Position numbers and translations under genes: made by a program
NCBI GenBank assembly: GCA_035542755.1
Contig: DATKKU010000043.1
Location: 1-21,627, forward strand
Direction: 5' to 3'
DNA from: RYN-425 sp035542755
Lineage (GTDB): Bacteria > Patescibacteriota > Saccharimonadia > Saccharimonadales > UBA10212
Length of the DNA: 21,627 nucleotides
Part shown: in pieces, positions 1 through 4,151 of the stretch
How positions within the stretch are numbered: position 1 is the stretch's first letter
Layout of the letters: the number at the start of each line of letters is the position of its first letter
The notes under the pieces: generated by a model
What the model was told of the DNA's origin: nothing
The model's input: only the letters and a program-made list of their open reading frames with translations
The model's database searches: none

Positions 1-121
1 CGGTACCAATATAGGCGCTGCCCGAAGCCCGCGCGATAGCGTCGGCGTGCTTTAGGCTATGCAAAGCGTTATTAGTTAGATGAGATAGGAATTCCTGAAA
101 ATCAGGACTGTTAGGCATCAT
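1..121 (-). CDS. Clp ATPase (ClpC/ClpB type), N-terminal fragment cut by window edge
   Basis: This is an open frame reading out of the window on the minus strand, too short to appear as a complete ORF. It encodes about 40 residues beginning MMPNSPDFQEF and ending SGSAYIGT. The pattern of a helix with Leu/Ala spacing followed by Y-I-G-T matches the first repeat of the Clp N domain, where IGTEHLLLGL normally follows. The family comprises Hsp100 AAA+ unfoldases that feed ClpP or disaggregate proteins in the cytoplasm. The start is taken at 121, where two ATG codons are adjacent (121 and 118); another in-frame ATG lies at 127 and a stop just upstream of it. No Shine-Dalgarno sequence is seen, and the -10 box ends 8 nt before the ATG, so the mRNA may be leaderless. 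The CIRCE operator over the promoter independently supports a heat-shock gene. ClpC and ClpB cannot be told apart from this fragment. Confidence 0.75.
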   Translation of the reverse strand, partial: MMPNSPDFQEFLSHLTNNALHSLKHADAIARASGSAYIGT

Positions 122-129
122 ATACATGC

Positions 130-160
130 ATTATAACATGCGTTGGCACTCGCAGGTCAA
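130..160 (-). promoter_or_regulatory. Promoter of the Clp ATPase gene
   Basis: On the minus strand, TTGACC (160-155) and TATAAT (135-130) are separated by 19 nt. Transcription would start at about 123-121, at or next to the ATG, giving a leaderless or nearly leaderless transcript. The -35 box lies inside the spacer of the CIRCE inverted repeat, so HrcA binding would block polymerase. Confidence 0.65.
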
Positions 161-169
161 GAGTGCCAA
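143..169. promoter_or_regulatory. CIRCE element (HrcA operator)
   Basis: There is a perfect inverted repeat TTGGCACTC - 9 nt - GAGTGCCAA. The known CIRCE consensus is TTAGCACTC-N9-GAGTGCTAA. The arm length and the 9-nt spacer match exactly, and the one changed base per arm is symmetric (A to G, T to C). HrcA binds CIRCE and represses heat-shock genes. Position over the Clp promoter fits repression at normal temperature. hrcA itself is not in the window. Confidence 0.9.
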
Positions 170-175
170 CTACCC

Positions 176-255
176 CCGGAAGACAACCTGCGGTTTTCTT
201 CCGGCGCTCCCTGTTGAAGTGAATTCAACTTTCTGCTTTAGCAGAAACCGGTCGC
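176..255 (-). ncRNA. Structured element E1 (multi-hairpin, same family as E2)
   Basis: Read on the minus strand, a closing helix (255-250 with 211-204, interrupted by a 1x3 internal loop) encloses linker GG (249-248), a 7-bp hairpin with loop TAAA (247-230), directly a 6-bp hairpin with 5-nt loop (229-213), and linker A (212). A long hairpin follows at once (204-176): an 8-bp outer stem, an A.G mismatch, AACC/GGTT, and loop GCA. The core GAAAACCGCAGGTTGTC recurs in E2 with one T inserted in the loop, while the outer stem differs by compensating changes. No U-tract follows, so it is not a standard terminator. The strand is chosen because the loop is GNA-type and the mismatch is A.G in this sense. 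It lies upstream of the CIRCE promoter, in the divergent gap before the gene at 396, so what transcribes it is unclear. Confidence 0.55.
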
Positions 256-359
256 TGCTAACTTTCCCTTAAAAGACAAGTATTGGCCGCTTCAGTAGCA
301 ATCAGAAACGATATGACGCTAGAGCTGTTGACTTGGTCAGGAGCGTTAACTCAGTGATA

Positions 360-390
360 TTGACTTGATACCGTGATTATGTAATTATAT
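360..390 (+). promoter_or_regulatory. Putative promoter of the gene at 396
   Basis: TTGACT (360-365) and a weak -10 TTATAT (385-390) are 19 nt apart. The expected start site falls at about the ATG at 396, so the mRNA would be leaderless; no Shine-Dalgarno sequence precedes the ATG. The same 8-mer TTGACTTG occurs 32 bp upstream (328-335). The remaining gap sequence, 256-359, shows nothing else I can name. Confidence 0.4.
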
Positions 391-395
391 GAATC

Positions 396-767
396 ATGAG
401 TGAGCAATTAAGTGTCGGCGACAGAGCCGGCAATTACTTTATCCGACACAAAAGAGCTGCTGAGTTGATATTGTCCACCGAAGTTAGTCTGTTTAGAGCA
501 GCTGAAACTTTTAGCGCAGCTATAGGTGCACCTGACGAATTCCCGCCAGAGCGCCGACAACAGAGTGAGCTTGGTCAACAGCTGTTTGAAGACGCTCGAT
601 TAAATTTATTAAGGGCTCGAGACGATCATTTTCAAGCGCACGATCAATATGCCATGATACTAAAGTTCGCGAGAACGCATTATCTCAAGAACGAAGAAGA
701 GTACCAGGCACTTGCAATAGAAGATGCTAAACGAGCAGGAGTCCTAACCTCCTTTGGTTCAAATTAG
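396..767 (+). CDS. Unknown small soluble protein, 123 aa
   Basis: I do not recognise this protein. It appears all-helical and soluble, is rich in Ala, Glu, Arg and Gln, and has no membrane segment, no signal peptide and no cysteine. Charged amphipathic stretches (for example RRQQSELGQQLFEDARL and LLRARDDHFQAHDQY) suggest a helical bundle or coiled coil. It is a lone plus-strand gene between the divergently read Clp gene and the convergent nusA, whose stop lies only about 20 bp beyond, with no terminator between them. By eye its codon use (AGA, CGA, TTA, AT-ending codons) looks less GC-rich than the surrounding housekeeping genes, so horizontal acquisition is possible. The start at 396 is supported by a promoter placed for leaderless expression. 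The frame is open throughout, but whether the protein is made is not proven. Confidence 0.6.
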   Translation: MSEQLSVGDRAGNYFIRHKRAAELILSTEVSLFRAAETFSAAIGAPDEFPPERRQQSELGQQLFEDARLNLLRARDDHFQAHDQYAMILKFARTHYLKNEEEYQALAIEDAKRAGVLTSFGSN

Positions 768-786
768 CATCCGGCCGCGACCTTGA

Positions 787-1971
787 CTATTTGGCTTCGT
801 CTGTTCCGTGTTCTTCAATGGCTTCTAGCAGCGAGCTTTCCAGCTCGGACTTTTTCTTTAGCTTCTGGACTACTGGCTTACTCTCAACCACTTCAGCTGC
901 CGGAGTGTCTTCTTGTTTCTCCTCGCCGGCTTGCTGCTCGGCTTCTACATCCAGCTCGTAGCCGGTAAGCTTGCCGGCCAGGCGGACATTTTGGCCAGAC
1001 TTGCCGATAGCGATGCTAAGTTGGTCCTCGGCAACAATCACTTTGGCCTTTTTGTCAGACTTACTAATATCAACTCTGGCGATGTTAGCCGGCTTCATAG
1101 CGTTGGCTATAAAGGTCGCCGGGTCCTCGTCCCAGACTACGATATCAATCATCTCTTGGTTACCAATCTCGTCGCGCACAGCATTAATTCTAGTACCATG
1201 ACCACCGACAAAAGTGCCGACTGGGTCTACACCCGGCACGTTGCTGGCAACGGCAATTTTGCTGCGCACACCGGCTTCGCGGGATATTTCTTTGATTTCT
1301 ACGGAATTATTTTCCATTTCGGGAACTTCACCACGGAACAGCTGTTCTACAAATTCTTTGCAGCCGCGGCTGACGATTAGCTGCGGACCACGAAAGCCCT
1401 TTTCTACATCTTTTAGGTAAAACTTAAGGCGCTGACCGGGGTAGTAACGCTCGGTCTGAATCTGCTCGCTGGCCGGCATGATGCCTTGAGCACGACCCAG
1501 TTCTACGCGGGTAACTCGGCCTTCAACGCGGCTGACTACGCCGTTAACTAAGCTGCCAATTTTATCTTCGTATTCGGCCAGCACAATTTCGCGCTCGGCC
1601 TCGCGCAGGCGCTGCAGGATTACCTGCTTGGCGGTTTGGGCGGCCACCCGGCCAAAATCTTCTACTTTTTGAACAACTTCAATAGTCTCGCCAACCTTGG
1701 CATTCTTTTTCATTACCTGGGCATCGTTAAGACTAATTTGAATTTTAGGGTCATCAACCTCATCAACAATTTCTTTGGTGACGTAAGCTGTTACGTCGCC
1801 AGTATTTAGGTTCATAGTTACGCGCACTTCCTGCTCGCGGTCACCGTAATCACGGCGCCAGGCGGCAGCCAATGCTTGCTGAACTACATCGGCCACCTGC
1901 TCTTCGGGCAGGTTTTTCTCCTCTGCAATTACTTTGATTGCAGCGGCTAATTGTTTAAAATCCATTTCCAC
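787..1971 (-). CDS. nusA: Transcription termination/antitermination factor NusA
   Basis: NusA binds RNA polymerase and nascent RNA, stabilises paused complexes, and promotes intrinsic termination or, in antitermination complexes, suppresses it. The 394-aa product shows the full bacterial order: N-terminal polymerase-binding domain (about 1-130), S1 domain (about 135-200, with GSLVNGVVSRVEGRVTRVEL), KH1 with GGHGTRINAVRDEIG (256-270), and KH2 with AIGKSGQNVRLAGKLTG (321-337). The C-terminal 50 residues are charged and low-complexity, without the acidic repeats of the E. coli protein. Start: a GTG at 1971 sits 8 nt after a strong AGGAG; an in-frame ATG at 1965 is 14 nt away, so GTG is preferred. 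nusA normally follows rimP; here it stands alone behind a long structured region. No infB, ylxR or rbfA follows, since the next gene is the convergent 396-767. Confidence 0.97.
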   Translation of the reverse strand: MEMDFKQLAAAIKVIAEEKNLPEEQVADVVQQALAAAWRRDYGDREQEVRVTMNLNTGDVTAYVTKEIVDEVDDPKIQISLNDAQVMKKNAKVGETIEVVQKVEDFGRVAAQTAKQVILQRLREAEREIVLAEYEDKIGSLVNGVVSRVEGRVTRVELGRAQGIMPASEQIQTERYYPGQRLKFYLKDVEKGFRGPQLIVSRGCKEFVEQLFRGEVPEMENNSVEIKEISREAGVRSKIAVASNVPGVDPVGTFVGGHGTRINAVRDEIGNQEMIDIVVWDEDPATFIANAMKPANIARVDISKSDKKAKVIVAEDQLSIAIGKSGQNVRLAGKLTGYELDVEAEQQAGEEKQEDTPAAEVVESKPVVQKLKKKSELESSLLEAIEEHGTDEAK

Positions 1972-2017
1972 TTTGTTCTCTCCTCTCAGTTAAAAACATC
2001 TTTTCAATTTTTAGCGG

Positions 2018-2188
2018 CACAACCAGCACATTTGGATGCAATGCAAGAAAGAAACGAGCAGCTTGAGCGAGACGTATATGAAATACGTTGAGTGAGCAGC
2101 GGAGTTTCTGACGCAGCAGTGCGCCAAAAGCAACAGCGGTGCGACGAGCTTCGCTCGACGGCAGGCTGTTGCGGTGTGCTAGGTTGTG
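2018..2188 (+). ncRNA. Y-shaped structured RNA candidate between nusA and the gene at 2261
   Basis: Three helices meet at a tight three-way junction. P1 pairs 2018-2030 with 2175-2188 (13 bp, one bulged A at 2181). P2 starts directly at 2031 and pairs 2031-2044 with 2116-2128 (one bulge, one A.G mismatch), continues as AGAAAC/GTTTCT (2050-2055/2104-2109) and ends in ACGTAT/ATACGT (2072-2077/2083-2088). P3 pairs 2130-2137 with 2165-2172 (perfect 8 bp) and carries an inner CGAGC-TTC-GCTCG hairpin. Linkers are none, A2129 and GG2173-2174. On the plus strand the arm gains three tandem G.A pairs (2056-57/2102-03, 2065-66/2094-95, 2069-70/2090-91) and several G.U pairs; on the minus strand these become mismatches, so plus is the likely RNA sense. 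No clear plus-strand promoter or U-tract was found. If read on the minus strand it would be nusA leader. Confidence 0.6.
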
Positions 2189-2192
2189 AATG

Positions 2193-2217
2193 AAAAAATC
2201 CGACCTATCTGGCCGGA
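2193..2217 (-). terminator. Intrinsic terminator upstream of nusA
   Basis: On the minus strand a 7-bp stem, TCCGGCC/GGTCGGA (one G.U pair) with loop AGATA (2217-2199), is followed directly by six T (2198-2193). It starts only about 9 nt after the predicted nusA transcription start. It could be an attenuator for nusA, or a stop for antisense transcripts arriving from the rplS-rnhB-yraN side, which has no terminator of its own. Confidence 0.75.
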
Positions 2218-2232
2218 CATATTACGAGCTTT

Positions 2233-2261
2233 ATTATAACTTAAGCCTATAATATTAGCAA
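2233..2261 (-). promoter_or_regulatory. Putative nusA promoter (minus strand)
   Basis: TTGCTA (2261-2256) and a consensus TATAAT (2238-2233) are 17 nt apart. Start site is about 2226, giving a leader of roughly 255 nt. The -35 box includes the first base of the plus-strand start codon at 2261, and the spacer contains the plus-strand -10 box, so the two divergent promoters overlap and probably compete. Confidence 0.6.
2248..2253 (+). promoter_or_regulatory. -10 box of the gene at 2261
   Basis: A consensus TATAAT ends 7 nt before the ATG at 2261, so transcription should start at the A of the start codon (leaderless). No good -35 sequence is seen at the usual distance. Confidence 0.5.
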
Positions 2262-2608
2262 TGGACCAAACAAAACGAAGGTCGGGCTTTGAAATTACTG
2301 CTAGCGAGTTGTCTGCCGAGGCGGGCACTCAAGTTCTTAAAATTTCCGGTAAACGCTTTGGCCAGCCGACCAAGCGCTTTACCCTGCACGGCCCAAAACT
2401 TGATGTTGTATCTGTAAAAATCACCCATGCTAATAAGAACAAGCTGGTGGAGTATCAAGTGGACCGCATAAATTACCTGCCCACCAGAGGCCAGACTCGC
2501 ATTCATTGCAGCTCGCTGCTGTATCCCGGCAATTATGAGCTGGTGCTTAAAATTAAAGGCGCTGACGATATTGGCAGCGTGGACAAGCTGTTTGGCCAAG
2601 AACCTTAG
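2261..2608 (+). CDS. Small protein resembling part of the M1 aminopeptidase N-terminal domain, 115 aa
   Basis: The central part resembles the beta-sandwich N-terminal domain of M1 (leukotriene A4 hydrolase/aminopeptidase N) peptidases. FTLHGPKLDVVSVKIT fits the usual strand pattern 'I-x-L-H-A-x-x-L-x-I-x-S-V', and SSLLYPGNYELVLKIKG fits 'L-x-P-G-x-Y-x-L-x-I-x-F-x-G'. The catalytic zinc domain (HEXXH) is absent, and the real domain is nearly twice as long, so this is at most a standalone fragment used as a binding module. No signal peptide or membrane segment is visible. The assignment is by remembered pattern only. The gene overlaps the end of yraN by 4 bp tail to tail with no terminator between them. 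The start is supported by TATAAT placed 7 nt upstream; no Shine-Dalgarno is present. An antisense frame at 2255-2599 was judged a shadow. Confidence 0.65.
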   Translation: MDQTKRRSGFEITASELSAEAGTQVLKISGKRFGQPTKRFTLHGPKLDVVSVKITHANKNKLVEYQVDRINYLPTRGQTRIHCSSLLYPGNYELVLKIKGADDIGSVDKLFGQEP

Positions 2609-2952
2609 AGCTCTATAATATTTTCAACTTCTACGTTAAGTTTTGAAGAGTTAACGGCCGCACCCAGCAGTCGCCAGTCGCCGGGCCAGTTATTTTCGGC
2701 TACCCAAAGCTGCGCGGCAAACTCCAGCTGTTTTAGCTTTTTGTCTGTTAGGTAGTCCAGGCCCGAGCCCTGAGCATCTGAACTTCTGTATTTAACCTCC
2801 GTAAAGTAAATAACTTTGTCTTTTTTAGCGACAATGTCTATCTCACAGACCCGGCGTCGCCAGTTCATCTCAATAATTTCATAGCCAGTCTTTTTTAGAT
2901 GCTCGGCTACGGCAGCTTCGGCGGCTTTGCCGGCAGAGGTTGTCGTGGCCAT
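2605..2952 (-). CDS. yraN: YraN/UPF0102 family nuclease-like protein
   Basis: This is a 115-aa protein of the UPF0102 family, a restriction-endonuclease-like fold whose biological role is poorly defined. Visible signatures are G-K-A-A-E-x-A-V-A-E-H-L-K-K-T-G-Y near the N terminus, then CEIDIVA (36-42) and YFTEVKYR (49-56). E37, D39, E52 and K54 form the D/E...E-x-K metal-binding pattern of the fold. Length is normal for the family. yraN sits one base after the stop of rnhB, the common bacterial rnhB-yraN pairing, so the two are almost certainly cotranscribed. The C terminus overlaps the convergent gene 2261-2608. Confidence 0.92.
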   Translation of the reverse strand: MATTTSAGKAAEAAVAEHLKKTGYEIIEMNWRRRVCEIDIVAKKDKVIYFTEVKYRSSDAQGSGLDYLTDKKLKQLEFAAQLWVAENNWPGDWRLLGAAVNSSKLNVEVENIIEL

Positions 2953-2953
2953 C

Positions 2954-3520
2954 TTAAGCAGCCTCGCCCAGGGCGCTTAGCGGCTTAAAGCTCATGCGGT
3001 GAATGCCCTGGAGTACGCCGTGCTTAGCAATCGCCGCCTGGTGGTCCTTTGTGCCATAGCCAACGTGAGTCTCAAAGCCGTAGTCGGGATACTTTATTTT
3101 TAGCTGGCTCATAAAGTTATCGCGCCGCACTTTGGCATAAATGCTGGCTGCCGAGACAATTGGCACCAGCGCATCAGCGTCTACCAGACACTGGGTGTTG
3201 GTAAACTTGGCGGGCAGATAATTAATTTTGCCATCAAGTATAATCTGTTCGTCAGTCTCGGCTTCTAAATCACCCAAGGCTCGAGCAATTCCGGTCCGCA
3301 GCGCCGAAGCCAGTCCCAGCTCGTCTATCTCGGTGGCCAGCACCCAACCCTCGCCAAACTGACAAACACTGCTTAGCTTGTTGAGCATATCCTGCCTTTG
3401 CTTTTTGGATAAAAGTTTGGAGTCGCGAAGCCCGGCAGGTAATTCGCCTGTTGCTCTAGCCGCTACCACCAGTAGTGGCCCGGCCCAGCAGCCCCGCCCG
3501 ACTTCGTCTACCCCAATCAT
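2954..3520 (-). CDS. rnhB: Ribonuclease HII
   Basis: RNase HII cleaves RNA in RNA-DNA hybrids and nicks 5' of single ribonucleotides embedded in DNA, starting ribonucleotide excision repair. The 188-aa product has DEVGRG at 5-10, LDGK at 95-98, DALVPIVSAASIYAK (116-130) and VRRD (131-134). The acidic active site D5, E6, D96 and D116 is intact. Length is normal. The order rplS-rnhB-yraN is common in bacteria. The start ATG at 3520 gives the typical very short lead-in to DEVGRG. An extended -10 box ends 6 nt upstream and no Shine-Dalgarno is present, so besides read-through from rplS the gene may have its own leaderless transcript. A short inverted repeat ATGCCA/TGGCAT lies just before the start. 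Confidence 0.97.
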   Translation of the reverse strand: MIGVDEVGRGCWAGPLLVVAARATGELPAGLRDSKLLSKKQRQDMLNKLSSVCQFGEGWVLATEIDELGLASALRTGIARALGDLEAETDEQIILDGKINYLPAKFTNTQCLVDADALVPIVSAASIYAKVRRDNFMSQLKIKYPDYGFETHVGYGTKDHQAAIAKHGVLQGIHRMSFKPLSALGEAA

Positions 3521-3526
3521 GCCAAA

Positions 3527-3556
3527 AGTATGGCATTTGCCTAGCGTGCCTGTCTA
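3527..3556 (-). promoter_or_regulatory. Putative internal promoter of rnhB
   Basis: TAGACA (3556-3551) and an extended -10 TGC-CATACT (CATACT at 3532-3527) are 18 nt apart. The -10 ends 6 nt before the rnhB ATG, so the transcript would be leaderless. It lies in the 62-bp gap after rplS. Confidence 0.45.
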
Positions 3557-3582
3557 GTGAGACTGCTTTTAATTTTTAAATT

Positions 3583-4122
3583 TTAAGCTTTGGGTGCTTC
3601 GGTAGCTTTTTCTTCGTGTTTGGCCAAAGCCGCTTGGGCTTTAGCCTCGTCGGCGGCCTCTTCTTTGGCCCTTTCTTCGGCATCAGCGTCGTGAGTTTCC
3701 AGCTGTTGCTCGTGAATCTTGGCTTCTTCGGCTTCGGCCTGCTCATCGTGAATGGCATTGACCGCGTCCTTATCAAAATCTACACCAGAAAGACGAGCGC
3801 TTTTTCCGGTTAGGTTACGCATATAACTGAGGTAGTTGCGGCGAACTTTGCTGCGGCGCACGACCTCCACTTTTAGCACGTTTGGCGAATGTATAAGGTA
3901 GGTTTTCTCAACACCGATACCGCTGGCTATGCGGCGAACGGTGAATGTCTGGGTCAGGCTGCCGCGGCGCGATTGCTTAATAACTAGTCCTTCAAAAATC
4001 TGGATGCGCTCTTTGCCGCCCTCAACGATTTTTTGATGAACTTTAACGGTATCGCCGCTTCTAACGGGTACAACGGCCTTTTTCATGTACTTGGCCTGAA
4101 TTTTTTGAGACACGCTTTCCAT
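3583..4122 (-). CDS. rplS: 50S ribosomal protein L19 with extended acidic tail
   Basis: L19 sits at the subunit interface of the large ribosomal subunit (bridge B8 region). Residues about 1-111 match the whole family: GDTVKVHQKIVEGGKERIQ, FEGLVIKQSRRG, FTVRRIASGIGVEKTYLIHSPNV, and VVRRSKVRRNYLSYMRN. Usual length is about 115 aa; this protein has 179. The extra 65 or so residues are rich in Ala, Glu, Asp and Lys with no hydrophobic core, and are predicted disordered or a long single helix. A TAAAAT box lies 11 nt before the ATG and no clear Shine-Dalgarno is present. rnhB and yraN follow on the same strand. An alternative frame within the tail (3576-3776) is a shadow of this low-complexity sequence. 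Confidence 0.97.
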   Translation of the reverse strand: MESVSQKIQAKYMKKAVVPVRSGDTVKVHQKIVEGGKERIQIFEGLVIKQSRRGSLTQTFTVRRIASGIGVEKTYLIHSPNVLKVEVVRRSKVRRNYLSYMRNLTGKSARLSGVDFDKDAVNAIHDEQAEAEEAKIHEQQLETHDADAEERAKEEAADEAKAQAALAKHEEKATEAPKA

Positions 4123-4151
4123 AAGTCCGAATAATTTTAGCGCATAACACC

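Noticed and set aside
176..204. Hairpin as an intrinsic terminator
   Set aside because: The stem is strong, but no T-tract follows on either strand, and no gene ends nearby that would need it.
176..255. Integron attC site or other recombination site
   Set aside because: No R-box pair (GTTRRRY with RYYYAAC) at the ends of the folded stretch and no integrase in the window.
913..1380. 155-aa plus-strand frame inside nusA
   Set aside because: It lies entirely antisense to an unmistakable nusA and has no family pattern; a shadow frame.
2255..2599. 114-aa minus-strand frame antisense to the gene at 2261
   Set aside because: The plus frame has a well-placed -10 box and domain-like patterns; the minus frame has neither.
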